From NCBI GenBank assembly GCA_021186555.1, contig JAJKFL010000010.1:26000840-26064839 (forward strand): 64,000 nt of DNA. Reading direction: 5' to 3'. The translations under genes were made by a program, and so were the position numbers. Below, piece after piece: positions 23,187 to 35,948 of this stretch. Each line of letters starts with the position of its first letter. Positions within the stretch are counted from its first letter, which is position 1. The notes beneath the pieces are model-generated. The model saw only the letters and a program-made list of their open reading frames with translations. It was not told the DNA's origin and ran no database searches. The DNA comes from Reticulitermes speratus (Eukaryota; Arthropoda; Insecta; Blattodea; Rhinotermitidae).

Positions 23187-24050
23187 AAATAATGAAACCG
23201 TATTCAGTGTCATTTGGACACTTTGTTACTGCTGTCAGTAAACAGCATTTTGGGTAAGTAAAGAGGAAACAGACCTGAAAATGTCGATATACAATTTGAT
23301 GGAAATGGACAGCTTGGAACAAACTTGTCGTGGGTCGATTGATAAGGTTCACATTTGCTTAAGCAAAGGCGAAGGCATCTTGTGTACCGATTTGTATGGT
23401 CCAGGAAAGGGGAAACTGAGGGGCGGGCCGTTGTGAAATAGACAGTGGGCCATTGGATGGTGTAGTATGTGGGGACTTTTGGTTATCTGGAAAGTTTGTA
23501 GCTGGAAAAGAAGGAATAACTCCACGTGTTGATGTGGTCATTTGTTGTTGTTGTTGTTTTGTTTTCTTCCAAAATAATGAGAAAATCTAAGGCACATAAT
23601 GATGTATCACATTATTATACAACCTACATATAATTTAGCCACAATTATAGGACCTATATAGACAGTAAGTGCCCAGTTCAGCTAGCTGCATATTCTTGAC
23701 ATCGAAACACAACTGTGATAAGTTTCTCTAATGACACATGAGATTGTAAAATGCTGTGGTGTAATGTGATGTGATGATCAGAACGCGTCTCCGGGTTATA
23801 CGTAGGGCTACATTCCGTCTTGTAGTGTAGTTAACGTGTATATGTAATGTGCAGCCGGGTTTACCTTTCACGAGTTGCTGATTTTCATGTCTTATTCTTC
23901 TTGAGGCTTCTGTTACATACGTGCATGTTACGTGCATATTACGTGCATGTTACGTGCATTTACGTGCATGTGGTCACACCCTATAGGACTGCTTATTGTG
24001 ATTGAATATGCCCATGAACTAGCTTCAGAGTATTTCTTTACTTTGTTGAA
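23187..24050. other. End of copy 2 spacer and unrelated sequence
   Basis: Homology to the E-F spacer fades at about 23725 and no F array follows. A short repeat of TACGTGCATGT lies at 23915-23972. No gene was seen. Confidence 0.6.
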
Positions 24051-24686
24051 GTCACTGCTGTGTTTACACAATGATGTCACTGCTGTATTTACACAATGAT
24101 GTCACTGCTGCATTTACATAATGATGTCACTGCTGTATTTACACAATGATGTCACTGCTGTATTTACACAATGATGTCACTGCTGTATTTACACAATGAT
24201 GTCACTGCTGTATTTACACAATGATGTCACTGCTGTATTTACACAATGATGTCACTGCTGTATTTACACAATGATGTCACTGCTGTATTTACACAATGAT
24301 GTCACTGCTGTATTTACACAATGATGTCACTGCTGTATTTACACAATGATGTCACTGCTGTATTTACACAATGATGTCACTGCTGTATTTACACAATGAT
24401 GTCACTGCTGTATTTACACAATGATGTCACTGCTGTATTTACACAATGATGTCACTGCTGTATTTACACAATGATGTCACTGCTGTATTTACACAATGAT
24501 GTCACTGCTGTATTTACACAATGATGTCACTGCTGTACTTACACAATGATGTCACTGCTGTATTTACACAATGATGTCACTGCTGTACTTACACAATGAT
24601 GTCACTGCTGTACTTACACAATGATGTCACTGCTGTATTTACACAATGACGTCACTGCTGTATTTACACAATGACGTCACTGCTTT
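24051..24686. repeat. Tandem array I, 25-bp CRE-like unit, about 25 copies
   Basis: The unit GTCACTGCTGTATTTACACA plus ATGAT has an exact 25-bp period and very low divergence. Nearly every copy holds TGATGTCA. The last two hold the perfect palindrome TGACGTCA (24647-24654 and 24672-24679), the consensus cAMP-response element. Confidence 0.95.
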
Positions 24687-24837
24687 TATGGTTCTAACCT
24701 AATTAATGTCACAAGTGTCCCATTTAACATCACTGCAGAAACATTTTGTGGCTCTTAATACTAACCTCAAATGTTACCACTGCTTCAGTATGTGAATCTC
24801 AGTTCATATGTGATAATTGATTCTACTGGATTGTGAT

Positions 24838-25151
24838 TTAGGCTTCTTCTTCTTCCTCATTTGGAGATGCTGTGAGCAGCTGGATGAGCTTTGCTGTGTT
24901 CATCAAGCCCTTGTCATCAATTTCAAGGTTATCATTAGCGTCATTCACTTCAGATGCAGAGATCTTGTCACCCCAAGTCAGTAGGGCATGTCTCAATCTG
25001 GACAGACCACACAGTAACATCATATCTGCTGCACTGGTAGATAGGATTATGCGAAGTACAGACATATCTAGTGCTTACCTTTCACCGTCGATCTTGCCTT
25101 CCTCATCAAATGATTTTAAAGCAGCAATGACAACATCATCATCATCAGATC
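24838..25151 (-). CDS. Mlc2: Myosin regulatory light chain 2, last two exons (partial gene or pseudogene)
   Basis: Exon 25079-25151 encodes SDDDDVVIAALKSFDEEGKI and the start of DGER. The terminal exon 24838-24997 encodes LRHALLTWGDKISASEV through a glutamate-rich end (NEEEEEA) and TAA. Both are the C-terminal third of insect myosin regulatory light chain 2, a calcium- and phosphorylation-regulated subunit of the muscle thick filament. The 81-bp intron (24998-25078) has GTAAGC and CAG borders, joins a split arginine codon, and the upstream acceptor TTTCAG is intact. Frame and splice sites are preserved but residues differ from the usual insect form (for example ANDNL where AFDQM is typical, from memory). 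No earlier exon is found before the Jockey element at about 25400. It could be a 5'-truncated duplicate or the real 3' end with exons beyond the window. Confidence 0.75.
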
Positions 25152-25226
25152 CTGAAACTTTGAAGAAAAATATCTTCAGCATCAATGCCATTATGCCGTG
25201 GACTACTGGAATCGAATACTAGAAGT

Positions 25227-25258
25227 AGAGGGAGAGAGAGAGAGAGAGAGAGAGAGAA
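25227..25258. repeat. (GA)n microsatellite
   Basis: An uninterrupted GA run directly upstream of the Jockey element. Confidence 0.95.
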
Positions 25259-25486
25259 GTGTTTTATTTTACGGTACCGTAAATTCATAAAATATATAGC
25301 CTGGGTAGTAAATGAAATACGAGTATGTTTCGTCGGTAGCAGTGTGACTGGTAGGACGTACGATACGCTGTGCTTGACGAGTGCTAGTGGGAGTGTTGTG
25401 TTGTGTTTCGTAGTGCCGGTGGCAATCGAGTGATTGTACGCCGGGACCAGTACCTAGTGATAGATAGTGCAAGTGCAGTGGACAAA

Positions 25487-26487
25487 ATGAGGCTAAAGGG
25501 AGTAATGCCTCCAGACTACCGTCTCGACCAGGGATCCAAAAGGAAACGAGGCAGACGAAAACATGAGGACGAAGCAGGGACTTTACTTGAATCCCCTAAC
25601 TACTTCGAAGTTTTATCAGACAGTGCTTCCGAAACAGAGAACACCGAATCAGTGACTTCAACCCCAAAACGTAAGACCAGGATTCCTCCAATAGTCCTGT
25701 ATAGTTATCTGACCCTTCATTTAACCACACTCAAAACATTAAATGTAAAACTAACAGCACCTGTAGAAGTAAAAACCAAGGTAAATCGGTCATTACTATA
25801 CACGAAAACAGAAGCAGACTGTAACATCCTACTTCAAGAAATTAAAAAGGCTAATTTAGCATATCACACGTACCCACTTCCAACGGAGGTACAACCGAGA
25901 GTGGCCCTGAAGGGGGTTCCGCCTACAGTAGAAGTAGAGGAAATTCAGCAAGAGCTGGAATTCAAAAACCTCAAAGTGGAAAAAAATAAGGCAAATTGTC
26001 CGAACGGATAATTCAACGGCGCAGGTTCAACATAAATATCCTGTGTTTATAGTAACTTTCCAGACCGGCACGGACCTCCGTGAAGTGTATAAGATCACAA
26101 ACGTTTGTCACTGTATCGTCCAATGGGATAAGTACAAAAATCAGAGACCGAACCAACAATGCTTTAAGTGTAACAGTTTGGTCATTCTTCTGCCTACTGT
26201 GGCCGTCCAACCAGATGCGTCAAATGCGACAAATCACATTCAACGCAGGACTGCCAGAAGCCAGCTACAGCCCCACCCAAATGCGTGAACTGCGGAGGGG
26301 AACATCCGGCAAATCATACGGGATGTCCGGTGTACATTAAACAGCTGGAATCGCGGAACCGCCGACTGCCTCGTCCATCGACCAGAACCAATCACCAACC
26401 ACTGACACAATCGCAGCTTCCGCCGCTTCGACTGCCGTCCGAGGCAAAACGCCAAGCTCCAACTTGGGCTCAAGTGACATCAAAATA
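25487..26487 (+). pseudogene. Jockey ORF1 (gag-like, zinc-knuckle RNA-binding protein)
   Basis: The first part, 25487-26011, starts MRLKGVMPPDYRL, has a basic KRKRGRRK stretch and then the PRE_C2HC-like region (AYHTYPLPTEVQPRVALKG). Frameshifts near 26010 and 26175 split the rest. In the shifted frames, cysteine-histidine knuckles follow (CFKC.., FGHSSAYC, CVKC, CVNCGGEHPANHTGC) up to a proline-rich tail and stop near 26487. Such proteins bind the element's RNA. The knuckle order is standard for Jockey gag. Confidence 0.75.
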
Positions 26488-26689
26488 ACCTAGTCCACAG
26501 GACACCAAAACATTACCTTCGATAATCGACTCTCTCAAATCGATTCTCTCCACACTGAATCTACAACGGGTATGTGTAGCTCTGCGAACGCTGGCAAATC
26601 AACTTCAGACCGCACAAAACCCAATGGATAAAACACTGATCATCGTAGACACCATAATGGGGTTCTTTACGCAATCTCCGTAAACCGAA

Positions 26690-28915
26690 ATCTAAGACTA
26701 CTAAACTGGAACGCAAATTCCATCGCACTGAGAAAAACAGATTTATTGCACTTCTTAACTCTCAATAATATCGATGTGGCAGCCGTCTGTGAAACAAAAC
26801 TCAATTCCAAACGCAAATTCTCTGCCCCTGGATTCAACATCTATCGTACAGATAGGAATCAATACGGGGGAGGAATCATGCTACTCGTAAAACACTGCGT
26901 AAGGCACGACCACTTTATTCTACCTGAAACATCAACACTAGAAACGGTGGCGGTGTATATCCATCTTCCACAGCGACAGCGGATACTGATCGTCTAAGGG
27001 TACAATCCTCCAGGCGATACGCTCTGCCGCGAATATCTGGAGACAGTTTTCTCCAACGAAAGCCCGGTCGTCCTCCTTGGCGATTTCAATAGTAAACACC
27101 CTGCTTGGAACTGTACCACAACAAACAGGAACGGTAGAGTACTGCTGGACTACTGTATAGAACGATCGGTGACAATCTATCCCCCGGAACTCCCTACATA
27201 TGTGCATCCCAGGGGGAAAGGAAGTGTCCTTGATATTGCCCTGTCACGAGGGTGCCACATGTCGACACCCCACTCCATACCGGCATTATCATCAGATCAC
27301 CACCCGGTGGTGTGTAAACTACATGTGTGCCCATCCTAGGACAAAAGAGAATCGAACGGTCCTGGATTATGGACAAGCAAACTGGCCTCTTTACTGCGCA
27401 CGGTTAAACCACTTTCTCGCTCATCGCCCCCAAATCCGCGATGATACAGATCTCGACATGGCAGTACACTACTTTACGGCATCGGTATTACAGGCGGCGG
27501 CTGCAGCTATACCAAGGAAAGAAATCAAACGGCAGCATATCTGTTTCCCACCGTCCATCGGAGCGATTGTGAAGTTCCGAAACTATCTCCGCCGGCAATT
27601 TCAGAGATCTCGAATACACGTGTTTGCTATACTTCACTCCATCCTCAACCGGCTGGTCGTAACCCTCCTTCAAAGGTATCAAAATGAAAAGTGGGCCTCC
27701 TTCTGAGAACACTACATCCACAAAAAGCGACATTATGGAAAATAGTGAAATACTTTCAAAAAGCACCCGCCCCCATATCGCCCTTTTTCGACAACGAAGT
27801 GCAGATTTACACAGCTGCAGACAAAGCAGAAATACTCGCTGACAGGTTTGAGCGCATTCACAGTCAAACAATACCGATGGAACCTACGCCCCACGCTAGA
27901 GGAGTGGATCGTGTGCTTGATACCTTTATCAAACGACATAGGCTCGGCGTCTCAGACTTTCCTCACGTCAGCATCACGGAAATACGAAGATATATCTCAT
28001 TCCTTAAACGCCGCACGGCCCCGGATGAGGACGGAATAACACCCAGCTTGATGCGTCACTTTCCTACAGCCACAATAAGTCATCTGGCCTCATTATTTAA
28101 CTCCGCAGTGACCCTCGGCCATTTTCCAAGGACATGGAAATAGGCCAAAGTTATAGCCATCCGGAAGCATCAGAAGCCTCCAGCTAACCCAGACTCATAC
28201 AGACCAATCAGCCTCCTTAGCGCACTGAGCAATCTACTGGAACGAGTGATATTACAACGCCTGGACGGACAGGCACGTAGGAATAGTCTTATTCCGAATG
28301 AGCAATTCGGTTTCCGAAAAAGTCATTCAACCGTTGCGCAACTGGCACGAATTGTTGACCACATCACGCATGGGTATAATGTCAAAAAACATACGGGCAT
28401 GGCACTGCTGGATATAGAAAAGGCGTACGATACAGTATGGGCCCGGGGTCTGCTCAACAAACTCATCAAATACAACTTCACGGCATAACTAATCGCCTTT
28501 CTCCATTCATACCTCACAGACCGCTCTTTTGTGGTGGTCGTAGACGGAGCACCCTCTTCCTGTAGAATACAACTAGCCGGGCTCCCGCAGGGTGCTGTCC
28601 AATCTTCCATTCTTTTTACGTTATACATCTCCGATATTCCACGCGTCCCACATGTCCAAACTGGCTCTCTATGCAGACGATACAGCACTACTCACGCAGT
28701 CCTGGCGCACGGATACTATCGCTCGCAGGCTCAACATAGCAGTGGACCGGATCATAAAGTACTGTACGAGATGGCGGTTCCGGGTAAATACCACCAAGAC
28801 GGAAGCTATCATTTTCACCAAGAGAAGGCCGCTGCCCCCTGCCAGATTCTTTATAGATGAACAGGAGTTTCCATGGTCGCCGAAGTCAAATACTTGGGAC
28901 TACATTTAACTCCTA
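26690..28915 (+). pseudogene. Jockey ORF2 (APE endonuclease and reverse transcriptase), broken
   Basis: Endonuclease blocks appear in order: LLNWNANSI near 26697, VCETKL near 26785, LLGDFNSKHPAWN near 27077, and LSSDHHPV near 27288. RT follows: DEDGITPSLMRHF near 28027, SYRPISLLS near 28196, FGFRKSHST near 28305, a DIEKAYDTVW block near 28410, LPQGAVQS near 28582, and LYADDTALL near 28668 with the catalytic aspartates kept. In-frame stops (for example near 26995, 28141 and 28486) and frameshifts separate the pieces. No RNase H region or 3' UTR remains. Confidence 0.78.
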
Positions 28916-28920
28916 CTCTT

Positions 28921-29214
28921 ACCTTTACAACGTCACTGTGTTATTAGCAACAGAAATCTTGTGACAAGAGTGACTAGACTACTGGACGAAGTACGAGGAG
29001 CCTGAAGGAAAAGCGTTAAAGGGAAATATGGAGAGACTTACCGTAGGAACTGTGAGTGCTGCCTCAATGTTGGTGCAGTTTGTCACAAATTGACATCAAT
29101 AACGATTTGGGCCACAAACTTATAACCGTTGTGTCAACAGTTATATATAGACATGATGTATGAAGTCCAAATTTCGGAATTCAGGAAGTGAGTAAATCAA
29201 AGCTCAAAAACGGA
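28921..29214. repeat. Pre-G spacer, copy 3
   Basis: Counterpart of 19581-19874. Its left end abuts the truncated Jockey element, so the junction dates to after, or coincides with, the loss of the Jockey 3' end. Confidence 0.8.
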
Positions 29215-32200
29215 GACAGTCAACACGATGCACTGTACACAGTACACGGATGTGCACGGTCCATATAAGACAGTCAACACGATGCACTGTACACAGTACA
29301 CGGATGTGCACAGTCCATATAAGACAGTCAACACGATGCACTGTACACAGTACACGGATGTGCACGGTCCATATAAGACAGACAACACGATGCACTGTAC
29401 ACAGTACACGGATGTGCACGGTCCATATAAGACAGTCAACACGACGCACTGTACACAGTACCAGGATGCTGCACGGTCCATATAAGACAGTCAACACGAT
29501 GCACTGTACACAGTACACGGATGTGCACATTCCATATAAGACAGACAACACGATGCACTGTACACAGTACCAGGATGCTGCACGGTCCATATAAGACAGT
29601 CAACACGATGCACTGTACACAGTACACGGATGTACACGGTCCATATAAGACAGTCAACACGATACACTGTACACAGTACACGGATGTGCACGGTCCATAT
29701 AAGACAGTCAACACGATGCACTGTACACAGTACACGGATGCTGCACGGTCCATACAAGACAGTCAACACGATGCACTGTACACAGTACACGGATGTGCAC
29801 GGTCCGTATAAGACAGTCAACACGATGCACTGTACATAGTACACGGATGTGCACGGTCCATATAAGACAGTCAACACGATGCACTGTACATAGTACACTG
29901 ATGCGCATGGTCCATATAAGACACTCAACACGATGCACTGTACACAGTACACGGAGTGCATGGTCCATATAAGACAGTCAACACGATGCACTGTACACAG
30001 TACAAGGATGTGCACGGTCCATATAAGACATTCAACACGATGCACTGTACATAGTACACGGATGTGCACGGTCCATATAAGACAGTCAAAACGATGCACT
30101 GTACAAGTACCAGGATGCTGCACGGTCCATATAAGACAGTCAACACGATGCACTGTACACAGTACACGGATGTGCACGGTCCATATAAGACAGTCAAACG
30201 ATGCACTGTACAAAGTACCAGGATGCTGCACGGTCCATATAAGACAGTCAACACGATGCACTGTACACAGTGCACGGATGCTGCACGGTCCATACAAGAC
30301 AGTGAACACGATGCACTGTACACAGTACACGGATGCTGCACGGTCCATAAAGACAGTCAACACGATGCACTGTACACAGTACACGGATGCTGCACGGTCC
30401 ATACAAGACAGTGAACACGATGCACTGTACACAGTACACGGATGCTGCACGGTCCATAAAAGACAGTCAACACGATGCACTGTACACAGTACACGGATGT
30501 GCACGGTCCATATAAGAGAGTCAACACGATGCACTGTACACAGTACACGGATGCTGCACGGTCCATACAAGAAGTCAACACGATGCACTGTACACAGTAC
30601 CAGGATGCTGCACGGTCCATATAAGACACTCAACACGATGCACTGTATACAGTACCAGGATGCTGCACGGTCCATATAAGACAGTCAACACGATGCACTG
30701 TACACAGTACACGGATGTGCACGGTCCATATAAGACAGTCAACACGATGCACTGTACACAGTACACGGATGTTCACGGTCCATATAAGACAGTCAACACG
30801 ATGCACTGTACACAGTACACGGATGTGCACGGTCCATATAAGACAGTCAACACGATGCACTGTACACAGTACACGGATGTTCACGGTCCATATAAGACAG
30901 TCAACACGATGCACTGTACACAGTACACGGATGTGCACGGTCCATATAAGACAGTCAACACGATGCACTGTACACAGTACACGGATGTTCACGGTCCATA
31001 TAAGACAGTCAACACGATGCACTGTACACAGTACACGGATGTGCACGGTCCATATAAGACAGTCAACACGATGCACTGTACACAGTACACGGATGTTCAC
31101 GGTCCATATAAGACAGTCAACACGATGCACTGTACACAGTACACGGATGTGCACGGTCCATATAAGACAGTCAACACGATGCACTGTACACAGTACACGG
31201 ATGTTCACGGTCCATATAAGACAGTCAACACGATGCACTGTACACAGTACACGGATGTGCACGGTCCATATAAGACAGTCAACACGATGCACTGTACACA
31301 GTACACGGATGTTCACGGTCCATATAAGACAGTCAACACGATGCACTGTACACAGTACACGGATGTGCACGGTCCATATAAGACAGTCAACACGATGCAC
31401 TGTACACAGTACACGGATGTGCACTGTCCATATAAGACAGTCAACACGATGCACTGTACACAGTACACGGATGTTCACGGTCCATATAAGACAGTCAACA
31501 CGATGCACTGTACACAGTACACGGATGTGCACGGTCCATATAAGACAGTCAACACGATGCACTGTACACAGTACCAAGATGCTGTAAGGTCCATATAAGA
31601 CAGTCAACACGATGCATTGTACACAGTACACGGATGTACACGGTCCATATAAGACAGTCAACACGATGCACTGTACACAGTACACGGATGTGCACGGTCC
31701 ATATAAGACAGTCAACACGATGCACTGTACAAAGTACCAGGATGCTGCACGGTCCATATAAGACAGTCAACACGATGCACTGTAAACAGTACACGGATGT
31801 GCACGGTCCATGTAAGACAGTCAACACGATGCACTGTAAACAGTACACGGATGTGCACGGTCCATATAAGACAGTCAACACGATGCACTGTACAAAGTAC
31901 CAGGATGCTGCACGGTCCATATAAGACAGTCAACACGATGCACTGTACACAGTACCAGGATTCTGCACGGTCCATATAAGGCAGTCAACACGATGCATTG
32001 TACACAGTACACGGATGTGCACGGTCCATATAAGACAGTCAACACGATGCACTGTACACAGTACCAAGATGCTGTAAGGTCCATATAAGACAGTCAACAC
32101 GATGCATTGTACACAGTACACGGATGTACACGGTCCATATAAGACAGTCAACACGATGCACTGTACACAGTACCAGGTTGCTGCAAGGTCCATATAAGAC

Positions 32201-35134
32201 AGTCAACACGATGCTTTGTACACAGTACACGGATGTGCACGGTCCATACAAGACAGTCAACACGATGCACTGTACACAGTACCAGGATGCTGCACGCTCC
32301 ATATAAGACAGTCAACACGATGCACTGTACACAGTACACGGATGTTCACGGTCCAAATAAGACAGTCAACACGATGCACTGTACACAGTACACGGATGTG
32401 CACGGTCCATATAAGACAGTCAACACGATGCACTGTACACAGTACACGGATGTTCACGGTCCATATAAGACAGTCAACACGATGCACTGTACACAGTACA
32501 CGGATGTGCACGGTCCATATAAGACAGTCAACACGATGCACTGTACACAGTACACGGATTTTCACGGTCCATATAAGACAGTCAACACGATGCACTGTAC
32601 ACAGTACACGGATGTGCACGGTCCATATAAGACAGTCAACACGATGCACTGTACACAGTACACAGATGTGCACTGTCCATATAAGACAGTCAACACGATG
32701 CACTGTACACAGTACACGGATGTTCACGGTCCATATAAGACAGTCAACACGATGCACTGTACACAGTACACGGATGTGCACGGTCCATATAAGACAGTCA
32801 ACACGATGCACTGTAAACAGTACACGGATGTGCACGGTCCATGTAAGACAGTCAACACGATGCACTGTAAACAGTACACGGATGTGCACGGTCCATATAA
32901 GACATTCAACACGATGCACTGTACAAAGTACCAGGATGCTGCACGGTCCATATAAGACAGTCAACACGATGCACTGTACACAGTACACGGATGTGCACGG
33001 TCCATATAAGACAGTCAACACGATGCACTGTACAAAGTACCAGGATGCTGCACGGTCCATATAAGACAGTCAACACGATGCACTGTAAACAGTACACGGA
33101 TGTGCACGGTCCATGTAAGACAGTCAACACGATGCACTGTAAACAGTACACGGATGTGCACGGTCCATATAAGACAGTCAACACGATGCACTGTACAAAG
33201 TACCAGGATGCTGCACGGTCCATATAAGACAGTCAACACGATGCACTGTACACAGTACCAGGATTCTGCACGGTCCATATAAGACAGTCAACACGATGCT
33301 TTGTACACAGTACACGGATGTGCACGGTCCATATAAGACAGTCAACACGATGCACTGTACACAGTACCAGGTTGCTGCAAGGTCCATATAAGACAGTCAA
33401 CAGATGCTTTGTACACAGTACACGGATGTGCACGGTCCATACAAGACAGTCAACACGATGCACTGTACACAGTACCAGGATGCTGCACGCTCCATATAAG
33501 ACAGTCAACACGATGCACTGTACACAGTACCAAGATGCTGTAAGGTCCATATAAGACAGTCAACACGATGCATTGTACACAGTACACGGATGTGCACGGT
33601 CCATATAAGACAGTCAACACGATGCACTGTACACAGTACCAGGTTGCTGCAAGGTCCATATAAGACAGTCAACACGATGCTTTGTACACAGTACACGGAT
33701 GTGCACGGTCCATACAAGACAGTCAACACGATGCACTGTACACAGTACCAGGATGCTGCACGCTCCATATAAGACAGTCAACACGATGCACTGTACACAG
33801 TACCAAGATGCTGTAAGGTCCATATAAGACAGTCAACACGATGCATTTTACACAGTACACGGATGTACACGGTCCATATAAGACAGTCAACACGATGCAC
33901 TGTACACAGTACCAGGTTGCTGCAAGGTCCATATAAGACAGTCAACACGATGCTTTGTACACAGTACACGGATGTGCACGGTCCATACAAGACAGTCAAC
34001 ACGATGCACTGTACACAGTACCAGGATGCTGCACGGTCCATATAAGACAGTCAACACGATGCACTGTACACAGTACACGGATGTGCACGGTCCATACAAG
34101 ACAGTCAACACGATGCACTGTACACAGTACAAGGATGCTGCACGCTCCATATAAGACAGTCAACACGATGCACTGTACACAGTACCAAGATGCTGTAAGG
34201 TCCATATAAGACAGTCAACACGATGCATTGTACACAGTACACGGATGTGCACGGTCCATATAAGACAGTCAACACGATGCACTGTACACAGTACCAGGTT
34301 GCTGCAAGGTCCATATAAGACTGTCAACACGATGCTTTGTACACAGTACACGGATGCTGCACGGTCCATACAAGACAGTCAACACGATGCACTGTACACA
34401 GTACCAGGATGCTGCACGCTCCATATAAGACAGTCAACACGATGCACTGTACACAGTACCAAGATGCTGTAAGGTCCATATAAGACAGTCAACACGATGC
34501 ATTGTACACAGTACACGGATGTACACGGTCCATATAAGACAGTCAACACGATGCACTGTACACAGTACCAGGTTGCTGCAAGGTCCATATAAGACAGTCA
34601 ACACGATGCTTTGTACACAGTACACGGATGTGCACGGTCCATACAAGACAGTCAACACGATGCACTGTACACAGTACCAGGATGCTGCACGGTCCATATA
34701 AGACAGTCAACACGATGCATTGTACACAGTACACGGATGTGCACGGTCCATATAAGACAGTCAACACGATGCACTGTACACAGTACCAGGATGCTGCACG
34801 GTCCATATAAGATAATCAACACGATGCACTGTACACAGTACCAGGATGCTGTACGGTCCATATAAGACAGTAAACACGATGCACTGTACACAGCACCAGG
34901 ATGCTGCACGGTCCATATAATACAGTCAACACGATGCACTGTACAAAGTACACGGATGCTGCACGGTCAATATAAGACAGTCAACACGATGCATTGTACA
35001 CAGTACCAGGATGCTGCACGGTCCATATAAGACAGTCAACACGATGCACTGTACACAGTACCAGGATGCTGCACGGTCCATATAAGACATTCAACACGAT
35101 GCACTGTACACAGTACACGGATGCTGCACGGTCC
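29215..35134. repeat. Tandem array G, 54/55-bp unit, about 109 copies
   Basis: Same unit as at 19875. Two main types exist: ACACGGATG(T/TT)GCAC and ACCAGGATGCTGCAC. From 30710 to 31530 units strictly alternate GTGCAC and GTTCAC, a 108-bp dimer. From 33530 to 34800 a five-unit pattern repeats at about 273 bp (AAGATGCTGTAAGG, CATTGTAC, AGGTTGCTGCAAGG, CTTTGTAC, GGATGCTGCACGCT). Long frames on both strands (up to 394 codons) follow from the 54-bp period and break at 55-bp units. Confidence 0.96.
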
Positions 35135-35254
35135 ATTGTGCTGGTGTGACCTAGATTGTACAGCTGCTGAAACTGCGAAAGTGCAAGACGTGTGTCCGAC
35201 ATTGTGTTTTCAAACACGAAATTCGCATATCTGTTGGCATTTTGGAATACGTAA

Positions 35255-35830
35255 GTCATAATTAATAGCAGTCCTTGGCATAATTGATAGGTTAATTGAA
35301 TTGAAAGACGTCTTGGAATGGAAATAAATGTGGATGAAACTAAGATAATGATAATCGCAAGGCAACCGTTCGTAATAACATTTATGGTAGATCAAAAGCA
35401 ATTGGAGAATGTGCAATATTTCCATTATTTGGGTAGCAATATTCCAAACGATGCAAGGTGTACATGTGAAAATAAATCCAGAATTGTCATGGCAAAAGCA
35501 GCATTCAACAAGAAGAAAACTCTTTTCACCAGCAAATTGGATTTAAATTTAAGGAAGAAACTAGTAGAATGCTACATTTGGAGCGTAGCTTTGTGTGGTG
35601 CTGAAACGTGGACACTTCGGAAAGTGGATCAGATGTATCTGGAAAGGTTTGGAATTTGGTGCTGGAGAAGAATGGAGAAGATCAGTTGGACCGATCGCTT
35701 GAGAAATTAAGAAGTATTACACAGAGTGAAGGAGGAGAGGAATATCGTACATACAATAAAAAGAAGAAAGGCTAACTGGATTGGTCACAGCTTGCATAGA
35801 AACTGCCTTCTGAAACATATGATTGAAAGA
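35255..35830 (+). pseudogene. RTE LINE fragment, copy 3, left part
   Basis: Counterpart of 20208-21310 without the 567-bp insertion. An open stretch at 35318-35710 covers the MIDQKQLENV-like region to MWCW..EKISWTDR; a stop follows LRN and the frame resumes at 35726. It is cut at 35830 by an L1/Tx1-like LINE and continues at 41637. Confidence 0.8.
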
Positions 35831-35948
35831 CAGTGCTGCTCGAGCAACCGTACGGAGCGGGTCGGATATAGTATTCTCCAACTAAACCGAGTTGTTTGTT
35901 CGGGATAAAGAGCAATACACAGTGATATAGTGCATCAGTGCAGTAATG

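Larger units (their letters stand above)
25400..28920 (+). mobile_element. Jockey-clade LINE, 3'-truncated and inactive
   Basis: Gag-like ORF1, then endonuclease and reverse transcriptase in the order expected of Jockey elements, all on plus. The end is cut within ORF2 just after the RT fingers and palm; from about 28925 the pre-G spacer follows directly. Multiple stops and frameshifts rule out activity. The 5' boundary is not precise; the sequence upstream of the first ATG at 25487 may be its UTR. Confidence 0.8.

Noticed and set aside
29491-31757. Long frames (up to 394 codons) in array G as genes
   Set aside because: They arise from a 54-bp period lacking stops, occur in several frames on both strands, and break at 55-bp units.
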